NCBI RefSeq assembly: GCF_005938085.1
Contig: NZ_SMZK01000001.1
Location: 1,116,001 to 1,180,000, forward strand
Direction: 5' to 3'
Origin: Haloterrigena sp. H1
GTDB lineage: Archaea; Halobacteriota; Halobacteria; Halobacteriales; Natrialbaceae
Length of the DNA: 64,000 bases
A program made the translations under genes and the position numbers. Below, in pieces: positions 11,086 to 19,466 of this stretch. How positions within the stretch are numbered: the stretch's first letter is position 1; every line of letters begins with the position of its first letter. Under the pieces are notes generated by a model. The model saw only the letters and a program-made list of their open reading frames with translations, was not told the origin of the DNA and did not search any database.

Positions 11086-11841
11086 CTAGAGGTGTGCGGA
11101 GTCCCACCGGGTCGCTTTTCGCCGGTTCCCGCAGTTATTACACTCGATCCGTCCCATCGCATCCATCGCGTTGTCGATCGATTCACAGTTCCCACAGAGC
11201 CAGGCGTAGCGTTCGTCCCGGTCTTCGGTTCGGTAGGCCGTGTAAAACGGCGACTTCGAACCACGGGCCGCTTCGCCGTAGCTCACGTAGACCGTCTCGC
11301 CGTCGACCGTGACCTCGTCGATTGCACCCCACTCGCCGTCACCCTCGAGGTCGCTCTCGACGTAGACGTTCTCCGTGAACGTCTCCGAGCCGATCTCGAT
11401 CTCGCGCTGACCGGCCTGCTCGAAGCCGTGAGCGCGGTAGAACTCGTTGCCGACCTCGTTGTCCTCGAGCACGAAACACTGGATCTCGTCGGCGCCTTTC
11501 TCGAGTAGCGTCTCGCGTGTCCGAACGAGGAGGCGGACGCCGGTGCCGCCGTCGCGGTGGTCGGGATGGACGTGCAACCAGAGGAGATGGCCGGTGTGTG
11601 TCTGTTGGCCGATCAGTTCGCTCTGGGAGAAGGCGACGATCTTGTCGTCATCGTCTTCGACGACCAGAAAGACCACGCGGTCGTCATCGAGGTCGTCGAC
11701 GAACGCATCACCGTACCACTGCTCGATCGCGTCGTCGATCGTCTCTTCGGCGAGAAACGCCGTGTACGTAGAATTGAGCGAGTCGTGTGCGATTGTGCGA
11801 ATCGCCTCAGCATCCGATTCGGTCGCCTCTCGAATTTCCAT
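11086..11841 (-). CDS. GNAT acetyltransferase with C-terminal zinc-ribbon-like domain
   Basis: The N-terminal 160 residues form a GNAT N-acetyltransferase: EIREATESDAEAIRTIA start, LLWLHVHPDHRDGGTGVRLL acetyl-CoA loop (Q/R-x-x-G-x-G/A type, here RDGGTG), and EVGNEFYRAHGFEQAG. Residues after about 185 carry WLCGNCES and IECNNCGNRRK, two CxxC pairs that would bind one zinc. This GNAT plus zinc-ribbon form is common in haloarchaea; the acetyl acceptor is unknown. The frame is open well beyond the gene, but ATG 11841 is where homology to GNAT begins, with A/T-rich promoter-like sequence upstream. Confidence 0.85.
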   Translation of the reverse strand: MEIREATESDAEAIRTIAHDSLNSTYTAFLAEETIDDAIEQWYGDAFVDDLDDDRVVFLVVEDDDDKIVAFSQSELIGQQTHTGHLLWLHVHPDHRDGGTGVRLLVRTRETLLEKGADEIQCFVLEDNEVGNEFYRAHGFEQAGQREIEIGSETFTENVYVESDLEGDGEWGAIDEVTVDGETVYVSYGEAARGSKSPFYTAYRTEDRDERYAWLCGNCESIDNAMDAMGRIECNNCGNRRKATRWDSAHL

Positions 11842-12048
11842 GGGTATCCATAGCACGGCCTGATACAAAACGTATGCCCACAACCCCAGATTCTGGTATC
11901 CGTTGTTCGAACGAACGCGGCATTCGCCGGAAAAGTGACGCAGAATGGCTCGAGCGTCCGTCGACGACGACAGTCGTGGGTGACGAAACACTGCCTCGAA
12001 CGATAGTAAAGGGGGAAGATTCACGGTGATGCCCCCGGAGAACCTTCT

Positions 12049-13131
12049 ATGAGCGACGATACGGCGACCGAACCGCCCGACGACGGACGCGAACCCGACG
12101 CAGCGAACGAGCCGTTTACGTACAACGGCGGGCGTGTCGATCCCGGCGAATCGGCGAACATCCGGTATGGCATCAGCGAAACGTATCTCGGCGACCCTGT
12201 CCGAATTCCCGTCACGGTGATCAACGGCGAACATCCGGGGCCGACGGTCTTTCTCTCGGCGGCGGCCCACGGCGACGAACTCAACGGGATCGAGGTCGTC
12301 CGCGAGGTCGCCCACGACTGGGATCACTCGATCCTTCACGGGACGCTTGTCTGTCTGCCCGTGATGAACGTCCCGGGTTTTATCGCACAGGAGCGGTACC
12401 TGCCGATCTACGACCGGGACCTGAACCGGTCGTTCCCCGGTCGCGAGGGGTCAACCAGCGCCAGACGGATGGCCAACCAGATCTTCACGAACTTCATCGA
12501 ACCCTGTGATCTCGGCGTCGACTTCCATACGTCGACCCGCGGGCGGACGAACATGCTCCACGTGCGGGCCAACATGGAACGACCAGCCGTCGCCAGACTC
12601 GCCAACGCGTTCAGCTCGAACGTCATCATCGCGGGCGAGGGGCCTTCTGGAACGCTGCGTCGCGAAGCCAGCGAAGCCGGTATCCCCACGATCACCGTCG
12701 AGATGGGCGAAGCCCACCGCTTCCAGCGCCGACTGATCGATCGCGCGCTCACCGGCGTCGCGAGCGTGCTCGCGGAGTTCGGCCTCCACCGGGAGTCGTC
12801 GGTCCACTGGCCCGGCTGGCGGACCGTCATCGACACCGACGACGAGAAGACCTGGCTCCGCGCCGACGCCGGCGGTATCGTCGATATGAAACGCGGCCGC
12901 GGCGCGCTCGTCGAGGAAGGAGAGGTGATCTGTGCCATCACCAACCCGTTCAAAGAGGAGGACGACATCGTCACCGTCGAAGCGCCGTTTACCGGCCTCA
13001 TCGTCGGCGTCCTCGAGAACCCCGTCGTCTACCCGGGGAACCCGCTCTGTCATCTGGTCGGGCTCTCGCCGGATACGCTCACCGCGCTCGAGCGCGAGCG
13101 AACGACCGAGAGTTCACGATCGGAACTCTGA
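12049..13131 (+). CDS. Succinylglutamate desuccinylase/aspartoacylase-family metallohydrolase
   Basis: This 360-residue zinc hydrolase is of the M14-like AstE/ASPA family. AAAHGDELNG supplies the first His and Glu ligands, YDRDLNRSFPG is the family substrate-binding motif, and VDFHTSTRG supplies the third zinc ligand. The C-terminal 90 residues (GIVDMKRGRGALVEEGEVIC ... PVVYPGNPLCHLVG) resemble the beta-barrel/lipoyl-like tail of this family. Such enzymes remove acyl groups from amino acids or peptides. It lies about 2.8 kb from the RimK-retropepsin fusion. Family members are often found near RimK ligases, but the intervening genes here make a link only suggestive. Confidence 0.88.
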   Translation: MSDDTATEPPDDGREPDAANEPFTYNGGRVDPGESANIRYGISETYLGDPVRIPVTVINGEHPGPTVFLSAAAHGDELNGIEVVREVAHDWDHSILHGTLVCLPVMNVPGFIAQERYLPIYDRDLNRSFPGREGSTSARRMANQIFTNFIEPCDLGVDFHTSTRGRTNMLHVRANMERPAVARLANAFSSNVIIAGEGPSGTLRREASEAGIPTITVEMGEAHRFQRRLIDRALTGVASVLAEFGLHRESSVHWPGWRTVIDTDDEKTWLRADAGGIVDMKRGRGALVEEGEVICAITNPFKEEDDIVTVEAPFTGLIVGVLENPVVYPGNPLCHLVGLSPDTLTALERERTTESSRSEL

Positions 13132-13318
13132 GACCGCGGCTGGTCGCTGTCGATAGCGATCACACAGCGGCGGCAGCGAGTCGCCCCACCGGCCCGAACG
13201 GGTTCGGCGCTCGGCGAAAGCTGTTTTCGTCCCATCATATATCGGGTGGACTGAGGGCGGAGGTGACGAGATAAAAGTAACTTCTATACCCCCGCGGTCT
13301 AACGGACCACATGAGCGC

Positions 13319-13744
13319 ATGAGTCAGTCTTACAATCGCGGTCTCGTCGAGGACTTCGGTCGCTGGAAGGAGTTCTCGGCCGGGATGTGGGCATGGATCT
13401 TCCACAAGTTCACCGGGTGGATCCTGATCGGCTACCTGTTTACCCACATTTCCGTGCTGAGCACCTCTCTCGGCGCAGCCGGTAACGAAGCGGCAATCAT
13501 GAACGAAGCGGACATCTACACCACGACGCTGCAGGGACTCGAGGGGCTGTTCCTCATCCGCCTGCTCGAGATCGGCCTGCTCGCGGTGGCTGTCTTCCAC
13601 ATTTTAAACGGCCTCCGCCTGCTGATGGTCGATCTGGGCGTCGGACTCGAGGCACAGGACAAGAGTTTCTACGCCTCGCTGGTGTTGACGGGTGCGATCA
13701 CCGTTGCCAGCGTTCCGACCTTCCTGACGGGGGTGGGTCTCTAA
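13319..13744 (+). CDS. sdhC: Succinate dehydrogenase cytochrome b556 subunit SdhC
   Basis: This is a membrane-anchor subunit of complex II, which passes electrons from succinate oxidation to the quinone pool. The 141-residue protein has three hydrophobic helices; [20 protein letters not shown] contains the S/K-G-type motif and His residues suitable for haem b. It is the first gene of sdhCDBA, and its stop overlaps the sdhD start (TAATG). A four-codon frame ATG AGC GCA TGA begins at 13311 and overlaps this ATG; the conserved protein clearly starts at 13319. Confidence 0.93.
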   Translation: MSQSYNRGLVEDFGRWKEFSAGMWAWIFHKFTGWILIGYLFTHISVLSTSLGAAGNEAAIMNEADIYTTTLQGLEGLFLIRLLEIGLLAVAVFHILNGLRLLMVDLGVGLEAQDKSFYASLVLTGAITVASVPTFLTGVGL

Positions 13745-14103
13745 TGGCAGAACGATACTCCTCGTTCACGCCCGGCGGGACCGGCTGGTTCTTCCAGCGA
13801 CTTACGGCGGCGTTTCTCGTCGTCGTTCTCGCCTTCCACTTCTTCCTTCTGCACTTCGTCAACCACGCCTACGAGGTAACCTTCTTGGGAACGCAGGCCC
13901 GAATGGAGAATATCGGCTACCTCCTGACGATGGTCCTGTTCCTGGTCACTGCCGCGTTCCACGGCGTCAACGGCGTCTACAACGCGCTGGTCAATCAGGG
14001 CCTCAAGGGCACCCAGAAGAAGGTCATCCTGGCGGTGCTTACCCTCGCCGGCGTTGCACTCGTCGCACAGGGGACCTACGTCGCACTCGTCATGGGGGAA
14101 TGA
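13744..14103 (+). CDS. sdhD: Succinate dehydrogenase membrane anchor subunit SdhD
   Basis: This is the second membrane anchor of complex II, 119 residues with three helices. The sequence RYSSFTPGGTGWFFQRLTAA and the later TAAFHGVNGVYNAL segment, with a potential haem-binding His, are typical of haloarchaeal SdhD. Translation is coupled to sdhC by a one-base overlap, and sdhB begins six bases after the stop. Confidence 0.92.
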   Translation: MAERYSSFTPGGTGWFFQRLTAAFLVVVLAFHFFLLHFVNHAYEVTFLGTQARMENIGYLLTMVLFLVTAAFHGVNGVYNALVNQGLKGTQKKVILAVLTLAGVALVAQGTYVALVMGE

Positions 14104-14109
14104 TCTAAC

Positions 14110-14982
14110 ATGAGCACGCAACAAGCCGAACCCGACACGCAAGAAGCACCGGAAGACCCGGCGATGAAAGGCGCGGAATCGCCGGCAGCCGAGAAACAAA
14201 AAGGCGGCGACATGGTCGACGAGCGTGACGAAAGTCAGGCCGAGTTCGATGGGGAGACGGTCCACATCAAGGTGTTCCGCTACGACCCCGAGGTCGCGGA
14301 GAAACAGGAACCCCGATTCGACGACTTCCACGTCCCCTTCGAGAAGGGGATGACCGTCCTCGACTCGGTCATGTACGCCCGCGACGAGTACGATTCGTCG
14401 CTGACGTTCCGTCACTCCTGTCGGCAGGCGGTCTGTGGTTCCGACGCCTTCTTCGTCAACGGCAAGCAACGACTTGGCTGTAAGACGCAGATCTCCGACC
14501 TCGAGCAGCCGATCCGCATCGAGCCGCTGCCACATCAGGAGGTCGTCAAGGACCTGGTCGTCGATATGGACCACTTCTACGACCAGATGCACGCCGTCGA
14601 GCCGTACTTCAAGAGCGAAGACACGCCCGACGCAAGCAAGCTCGAAGAACAGCGCCAGTCGCGTGAAAACCGCGAGAAGGTCAAGATGTCCACGCGCTGT
14701 ATCTGGTGTGCATCCTGTATGTCCTCGTGTAACATCGCGGCCGGCGACAACGAGTATCTCGGCCCTGCGGCGATCAACAAGGCCTACAAGTTCGCGATGG
14801 ACGACCGCGAGGAAGAAGACATCAAAGAGCATCGACTCCGCATCTTAGAACAGGAACACGGCGTCTGGCGGTGCCAGACCCAGTTCTCCTGTACCGAAGT
14901 GTGTCCGAAAGACATTCCGCTCACCGAGCACATTCAGGAGCTCAAGCGGGAAGCAGTCAAGAAAAACCTGAAGTTCTGGTAA
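14110..14982 (+). CDS. sdhB: Succinate dehydrogenase iron-sulfur subunit SdhB
   Basis: This electron-transfer subunit connects the flavoprotein to the membrane anchor. The 290-residue protein has a plant-ferredoxin type 2Fe-2S domain (SCRQAVCGSDAFFVNGKQ, then LGCKTQ). A bacterial-ferredoxin type domain follows with CIWCASCMSSCN and CTEVCPKDIPL for the 4Fe-4S and 3Fe-4S centres. The first cluster of the second domain ends CN rather than the usual CP, a small deviation. An acidic 50-residue extension precedes the conserved part, as in other haloarchaea. Confidence 0.94.
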   Translation: MSTQQAEPDTQEAPEDPAMKGAESPAAEKQKGGDMVDERDESQAEFDGETVHIKVFRYDPEVAEKQEPRFDDFHVPFEKGMTVLDSVMYARDEYDSSLTFRHSCRQAVCGSDAFFVNGKQRLGCKTQISDLEQPIRIEPLPHQEVVKDLVVDMDHFYDQMHAVEPYFKSEDTPDASKLEEQRQSRENREKVKMSTRCIWCASCMSSCNIAAGDNEYLGPAAINKAYKFAMDDREEEDIKEHRLRILEQEHGVWRCQTQFSCTEVCPKDIPLTEHIQELKREAVKKNLKFW

Positions 14983-14984
14983 CC

Positions 14985-16823
14985 ATGTACGAACACGACG
15001 TTATCGTGGTCGGCGCCGGCGGTGCCGGCCTCCGAGCCGCGGTCGCAGCGCACGAAGCGGGAGCCGACGTGGCGATGGTCACGAAGCTCCACCCCGTCCG
15101 CAGCCACACTGGCGCTGCGGAAGGTGGCATCAACGCCGCCTTACAGGAAGGCGACGACTGGGAACTCCACGCCTACGACACGATGAAGGGGTCGGACTAC
15201 CTCGGCGACGCGCCGGCGGTCGAGACCCTCGCCCAGGACGCCCCTGAAGAGACGATCAATCTCGAGCACTGGGGGATGCCGTTCTCCCGCGAGGAAGACG
15301 GCACCGTCTCGCAGCGACCGTTCGGTGGTCTCTCGTACCCGCGGACGACCTACGCCGGTGCCGAGACCGGCCATCACCTGCTGCACACGATGTACGAGCA
15401 GGTCGTCAAACGCGGCATTCAGGTCTACGACGAGTGGTACGTCATGGACCTGGCGACGACCGACGAAGACGACCCCAACGACCGCGAGTGTCACGGCGTC
15501 GTCGCCTACGACGTCCAGTCCGGCCAGATTGAAGGCTTCAAGGCCAACGAGGGCGTCGTCCTCGCGACCGGTGGCCCCGGCCAGGCGTTCGACCACACGA
15601 CCAACGCCGTCTCCTGTACCGGCGACGGCCAGGCCATGGCCTATCGTGCCGGTGTGCCTCTCGAGGACATGGAGTTCATCCAGTTCCACCCGACGTCGCT
15701 GCCGTCGACGGGTGTCCTCATCTCCGAGGGTGTCCGTGGCGAAGGTGGCATCCTCTACAACAACGAGGGCGAACGCTTCATGTTCGAGCACGGCTACGCG
15801 AACAACTCCGGCGAACTCGCCAGCCGCGACGTCGTCGCCCGAGCAGAGCTCACGGAGGTCAACGAGGGCCGTGGCGTCGACGACGAGTACGTCCACCTCG
15901 ACATGCGTCACCTCGGCGAAGAGCGCATTATGGACCGCCTCGAGAACATTCTGCACCTCGCAGAGGACTTCGAGGGCGTCGACGGCCTTATCGAACCGAT
16001 GCCGGTCAAGCCCGGCCAGCACTACGCGATGGGCGGTATCGAGGTCAACGAGAACGGCCAGACCTGTATCGATGGCCTCTACGCGGCCGGTGAGTGTGCC
16101 TGTGTCTCCGTTCACGGCGGCAACCGACTGGGCGGCAACGCCTTGCCGGAACTGATCGTCTTCGGCCGACGCGCCGGCTACCACGCTGCCGGCGGCGACC
16201 TCGGCGAGGCCGAGATCAAGACCGGCTACGGCGACGATGTCGAGGACGAAACCGACACCGAGTTCCCGGTCGCCCCCGGCGCAGCGGGACTCGAGACGAG
16301 CGGCGGCGTCGCCGCCGACGGTGGCGTCACGGCCGACGCTGAAGGCGTCCTCGAGCGAACCGTCGAAACGGCTCGCGAGCGCGTCGACGGGCTGATGGAC
16401 AAAGACGACGGCATCCAACACTCCGAGATCCGCGCCAAACTCCAGCAGGCGATGACGGACTACGTCAACGTCTTCCGGACTGAAGAGGGCGTCAAGAAGG
16501 CCCTCGAGATCATCCGCGAGTGCCGCCAGGAGTATCAGGACGTCTACGTCGACGACCCGTCGCGGACGTTCAATACCGACCTCCAGCAGACCATCGAAAC
16601 GCGGAACCTGATCGACGTCGCCGAGACGATCGCACTCGGCGCGCTCGTCCGTGACGAGTTCCGTGGCGCTCACTGGCGCAAAGAACACCAGGAACGCAAA
16701 GACGAGGAGTGGCTCAAACACACGCTCGTTTCCTGGGACGACGGCAAACCCTCGATCTTCTATCGCCCGGTCATCCTCGAGGGCCAGAACAAGACCTACG
16801 AGCCCAAAGAGCGTAGCTACTAA
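14985..16823 (+). CDS. sdhA: Succinate dehydrogenase flavoprotein subunit SdhA
   Basis: This is the catalytic FAD subunit of complex II, oxidising succinate to fumarate in the TCA cycle. The protein of about 612 residues has VVGAGGAGLRAAVAA (FAD fold), HTGAAEGGINAAL with the His for covalent FAD, FIQFHPTSLP, RGEGGILYN, HYAMGGIEV and GGNRLGGNALPEL. A Gly/Ala/Asp-rich linker of about 30 residues (near 430-460) separates the substrate part from the C-terminal helical domain. ATG 14985 follows the sdhB stop by two bases. A T-rich run at about 16843 may end the transcript. Confidence 0.96.
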   Translation: MYEHDVIVVGAGGAGLRAAVAAHEAGADVAMVTKLHPVRSHTGAAEGGINAALQEGDDWELHAYDTMKGSDYLGDAPAVETLAQDAPEETINLEHWGMPFSREEDGTVSQRPFGGLSYPRTTYAGAETGHHLLHTMYEQVVKRGIQVYDEWYVMDLATTDEDDPNDRECHGVVAYDVQSGQIEGFKANEGVVLATGGPGQAFDHTTNAVSCTGDGQAMAYRAGVPLEDMEFIQFHPTSLPSTGVLISEGVRGEGGILYNNEGERFMFEHGYANNSGELASRDVVARAELTEVNEGRGVDDEYVHLDMRHLGEERIMDRLENILHLAEDFEGVDGLIEPMPVKPGQHYAMGGIEVNENGQTCIDGLYAAGECACVSVHGGNRLGGNALPELIVFGRRAGYHAAGGDLGEAEIKTGYGDDVEDETDTEFPVAPGAAGLETSGGVAADGGVTADAEGVLERTVETARERVDGLMDKDDGIQHSEIRAKLQQAMTDYVNVFRTEEGVKKALEIIRECRQEYQDVYVDDPSRTFNTDLQQTIETRNLIDVAETIALGALVRDEFRGAHWRKEHQERKDEEWLKHTLVSWDDGKPSIFYRPVILEGQNKTYEPKERSY

Positions 16824-16907
16824 CCTCGCGATTCGGGTTCCGATTTTTCAGCGCGATCGACGCCTCGAGTAGAATCGTTTATAGCTCCGACAGCCCATAT
16901 CGTCGCT

Positions 16908-17096
16908 ATGGACGATCGAAACGGCCAATGGCCGCCTATAGTTCTCATCTTGCTTCTCGTCGGAATCGGTGTCCTCCTCTACAGCTACCTCCCACCATCT
17001 CTGCTCCCATTCGTCGCTACCATCTTCGCCCCTGCGACGATTCTGTTGTTGATTTGGGCGGCGATGCGACTCTCGGTGAGCGTCCGGTCAGCGTAG
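16908..17096 (+). CDS. Small two-helix membrane protein, function unknown
   Basis: This 62-residue protein begins with a polar MDDRNGQW segment, followed by two hydrophobic helices (VLILLLVGIGVLLYSYL and TIFAPATILLLIWAAM). I do not recognise a family. A TATA-like GTTTATAG lies about 25 nt before the ATG, the spacing of a leaderless haloarchaeal promoter, which supports a real gene. It is convergent with the XapX gene, with only 15 bases between the stops. Confidence 0.55.
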   Translation: MDDRNGQWPPIVLILLLVGIGVLLYSYLPPSLLPFVATIFAPATILLLIWAAMRLSVSVRSA

Positions 17097-17111
17097 GCGG
17101 GGGTCCTGGGG

Positions 17112-17306
17112 CTACAGGCCGAGCGTCTCGAGGAGATCGACACCGACGCCGAAGTGCTCGACCACCCTGTATCCGAGATAGATCCCGACGATACCCATGA
17201 GACCGGGGAGTTCCGGCGGTGCAGGGATCGGGATATTGAGAAACCGGAACAGTCCACCGGTGACCAACCCGGTCAGAAGCGCCAAAACCGTAAGCTGCGT
17301 CGACAT
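17112..17306 (-). CDS. XapX domain protein
   Basis: This 64-residue membrane protein of the XapX family has two hydrophobic segments. Typical of the family are GLVTGGLFRFLNIPIPAPPE and GLMGIVGIYLGYRVVE. Its function is unknown; members were first noted near xanthosine phosphorylase genes. A perfect palindrome lies 16 nt upstream of the start. Confidence 0.82.
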   Translation of the reverse strand: MSTQLTVLALLTGLVTGGLFRFLNIPIPAPPELPGLMGIVGIYLGYRVVEHFGVGVDLLETLGL

Positions 17307-17321
17307 TGCGTTTCCTATACG

Positions 17322-17338
17322 ACTGACTGTAAGTCAGT
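17322..17338. promoter_or_regulatory. Perfect 7-3-7 palindrome upstream of XapX
   Basis: ACTGACT-GTA-AGTCAGT is a perfect inverted repeat located between the XapX start (17306) and the HD hydrolase stop (17370), which are both on the minus strand. It may be an operator for XapX, or part of the 3' end of the HD transcript. There is no T-run beside it. Confidence 0.4.
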
Positions 17339-17369
17339 GTAGCGGTTCATCGAGCCGAATTCGAGTCCG

Positions 17370-18185
17370 CTAGAGCTCGATCCGTTCGACTAGCTGTTCG
17401 TGGTTCTCGTTCGTGTTGACGGCGACGATCCGGATCTGGTCTGCGAGGCCAGAGTCTTTCAGTTTGGCTTTGAGTAGGTTGTCGACCTGATAGACGCCGG
17501 CGGCGTTGGTCATCGCGATCTCGACCATGACGGGCGTGGTATCACCCTGCTGGAGCGAGACGCGGCTGATCGCCTGACTCGAGAGGGTGTTGATCCCTCG
17601 ACCGCCGGACTCGTAGGGAATGCGAGAGCGACCGTGTTCCATATCGAGGGCGTCGGCGACGCGGATAACGCCGGCTTCGGTCGTCAGCGGCGTCTCGGCG
17701 GTGTGGTGACAGAGGATCGCGTGGAGGACTTCGCCTTTCATTCGGACGGTCTCGGCAACGTCGTAGAACTCGGGGAGGACTCGCTCAAGGATGTCCGCCG
17801 CCAGCGGGATCGAATAGTAGGCGTGGCTGTCGCGGTGGACGACGTGGCCGACATCGTGGAGCGTCGCCGCGAGCGCGATGATGACGGATTCGTCTTCTTC
17901 AGCCAGTCCCTGCTGGCGAGCCCCGTTGAAGTCGACGTTCCCTGCCTTGAGCAGGTCGTACAGACACAGCGCCCGGTTGCGGACGATCTCGATGTGTTTC
18001 GTCCCGTGATCGTTGTATCGCATCCGATCGACCGCGTTGACGTTCTGTGCCTCGAGGTACGCCGCGATCTCGTCGTCGCTCGTGATGTACTCGAGGACCC
18101 GGTTTAGCTTCTCGTCAGGGAACGCGTGATGGTCGTCGGGGGAGTAAACACGGCGGGAATCCTCCTCGGCGGCAGAATCGCTCAT
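17370..18185 (-). CDS. HD-domain phosphohydrolase
   Basis: This 271-residue metal-dependent hydrolase has the HD signature in ALAATLHDVGHVVHRDSHA, preceded by GTKHIEIVRNRALCLYDLL and followed by HAILCHHT. The domain usually cleaves nucleotide phosphates, and some relatives act on cyclic nucleotides or dNTPs; the substrate is not evident. The C-terminal 90 residues (QGDTTPVMVEIAMTNAAGVY) are a separate small beta-rich region. ATG 18185 starts an acidic leader and is the only sensible start. Confidence 0.85.
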   Translation of the reverse strand: MSDSAAEEDSRRVYSPDDHHAFPDEKLNRVLEYITSDDEIAAYLEAQNVNAVDRMRYNDHGTKHIEIVRNRALCLYDLLKAGNVDFNGARQQGLAEEDESVIIALAATLHDVGHVVHRDSHAYYSIPLAADILERVLPEFYDVAETVRMKGEVLHAILCHHTAETPLTTEAGVIRVADALDMEHGRSRIPYESGGRGINTLSSQAISRVSLQQGDTTPVMVEIAMTNAAGVYQVDNLLKAKLKDSGLADQIRIVAVNTNENHEQLVERIEL

Positions 18186-18250
18186 ACAAAACCCTCGGCT
18201 GCAGACTAAAAAAGTTCTGCGACAGGTGTCGGGCTATTCTTCAAACAGCG

Positions 18251-18730
18251 TTAGGAGAGATCCTCGACTGCAGCCTCGACCTCGTCGTAGTCGGGTTCGA
18301 CGCCGGGATCGTCGCTGACCCACGAGTAGGCGACCTCGCCGTCGCCGTCGACGACGAACACCGAGCGCTTGGCGACGCCGTAGACGCCCAGATCGGCGAA
18401 GTCCATCTCGACGTCGTAGTCGTCGATGAGCTCCTTGTTGTAGTCGCTGAGCAGGCCGAACTCGAGGTCGTTCTGTGCGCGGAATTCGTTGAGCGTAAAC
18501 GGCGAGTCCCGGCTGACACCGTAGACGCTGGCATCGAGGTCGTTGAAGGTGGCCAGTCGGTCCTGGAACGTACACATCTCGGTCGTACAGACACTGGTGA
18601 ACGCGCCGGGGAAGAAGGCCAAAACGATCGGTGCTTCGTCTTCCAGACGCTCCGAGAGTGTGAATTCCTCGATGTCGCCGTTCGCGAGCGGTGCGGTGAA
18701 ATCGGGTGCGGCGTCTCCGGTCGTTACCAT
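18251..18730 (-). CDS. Peroxiredoxin (AhpC/TSA-type, BCP-like)
   Basis: This thiol peroxidase of about 159 residues reduces hydrogen and organic peroxides. FFPGAFTSVCTTEMCTF carries the peroxidatic Cys in the TxxC motif, with a second Cys five residues later, the arrangement in many bacterioferritin-comigratory (BCP/PrxQ) proteins. A downstream GVSRDSPFTLNEF matches the family. The frame opens earlier, but ATG 18730 (VTTGDAAPDF) is the normal N-terminus. The reductant partner is not visible nearby. Confidence 0.9.
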   Translation of the reverse strand: MVTTGDAAPDFTAPLANGDIEEFTLSERLEDEAPIVLAFFPGAFTSVCTTEMCTFQDRLATFNDLDASVYGVSRDSPFTLNEFRAQNDLEFGLLSDYNKELIDDYDVEMDFADLGVYGVAKRSVFVVDGDGEVAYSWVSDDPGVEPDYDEVEAAVEDLS

Positions 18731-18812
18731 CGTCAGTCCATTGCGTCCACGCGGGAAAGACAGTTTCGTTCGCGGAACAGTTTCGATGGAGGGCAGTCGG
18801 CGGAACCCCATC

Positions 18813-18917
18813 ATACGGTCTACTGTCACTGTGTCTCATACTTCTGTCCGGCAGTATCAGTGCACCCTACCCCATCATGCGGGTGCGCCGGAACCCACCG
18901 ACAGGAGTCCATATCAG
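18813..18917 (-). repeat. Intergenic hairpin repeat, copy 1 (inverted)
   Basis: Read on the minus strand this element begins GGACTCCTGTCGGTGGGTT, continues with CCGGCGCACCCGC and ends ACAGTAGACCGTAT. It is a diverged member of the family also found at 50971, 55270 and 60392. It occupies much of the 320-base gap between the peroxiredoxin start and tatA; no gene is visible in the rest of the gap apart from the tatA promoter. Confidence 0.65.
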
Positions 18918-19018
18918 GGCCGAGAATTCAACCGAGCTGTGTTAGTTCATTTTTCGGCGAATCTCGTCCAGAGACGGACTGTCGTGGCCGCTTGATTACC
19001 TAAGTGGTCCAAAAAGGT

Positions 19019-19026
19019 TATAATTG
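19019..19026 (+). promoter_or_regulatory. tatA TATA-like box
   Basis: TTATAATT lies 25 nt upstream of the expected transcript start and about 32 nt before the tatA ATG, preceded by a purine-rich AAAAAGG element. Spacing fits a short or absent leader. Confidence 0.5.
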
Positions 19027-19050
19027 CCAGTGGACAAGCTGTGTGTAGAA

Positions 19051-19347
19051 ATGCAAGCCGAACTAACACCGCTGTTCATCCCCGGCGGATTCGGACCGAT
19101 GGAGCTTGGCGTCATCCTGCTCCTTGCCATCTTGCTTTTCGGGGCCAACAAGATTCCGAAGCTGGCACGGTCGACCGGTGAAGCTATGGGTGAGTTCCAG
19201 AAAGGTCGCGAAAAGGTCGAAACGGAGCTCGAGGAAATGCGAGAGTCCGGGAACTACGACGACAGTGCTGGTGATGACGACGAGTTCGTCGATACGGAGC
19301 CGGTAACCAACGAAGACGAGACGGAAGCCGAGACGGAAACCAACTAA
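19051..19347 (+). CDS. tatA: Sec-independent (Tat) translocase subunit TatA
   Basis: This 98-residue membrane protein forms the pore-like component of the twin-arginine translocase, which exports folded proteins and is heavily used by haloarchaea. It has a short N-terminus and a single helix, MELGVILLLAILLFGANKIP, with the conserved FG-x-x-K-x-P hinge. An amphipathic helix (LARSTGEAMGEFQKGREKV) and a very acidic tail follow. The frame begins upstream at GTG 19024, but ATG 19051 fits both the family N-terminus and the promoter. tRNA-Arg begins 16 bases after the stop. Confidence 0.93.
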   Translation: MQAELTPLFIPGGFGPMELGVILLLAILLFGANKIPKLARSTGEAMGEFQKGREKVETELEEMRESGNYDDSAGDDDEFVDTEPVTNEDETEAETETN

Positions 19348-19363
19348 GGTTCTTTTCACGCCG

Positions 19364-19436
19364 GGGCGTGTGGCCTAGCGGAGAGGGCAGGAGGTTCCTA
19401 ACCTTCTGATCGTGGGTTCGAATCCCGCCACGCCCG
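19364..19436 (+). tRNA. tRNA-Arg (CCU anticodon)
   Basis: The sequence folds as a complete cloverleaf. The acceptor GGGCGTG pairs with CACGCCC, the D stem GCCT with GGGC, and the anticodon stem GGAGG with CCTTC. The loop is TTCCTAA with anticodon CCT at 19397-19399 (reads AGG, Arg). The T arm is GTGGG-TTCGAAT-CCCGC and the discriminator is G. No intron is visible and CCA is not encoded. Confidence 0.95.
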
Positions 19437-19466
19437 TGCAGCGAACGAAGTGAGCGAACCGGGCGT

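Noticed and set aside
10883-11107. Minus-strand 74-residue frame in the gap before the flippase
   Set aside because: Not acidic, no recognisable domain; could be a transposase relic but I cannot support it.
11886-11896. CCAGATTCTGG shared with the palindrome upstream of cheY (28772-28782)
   Set aside because: Only an 11-13 base match at two unrelated promoters; too short to call a regulon without a genome count.
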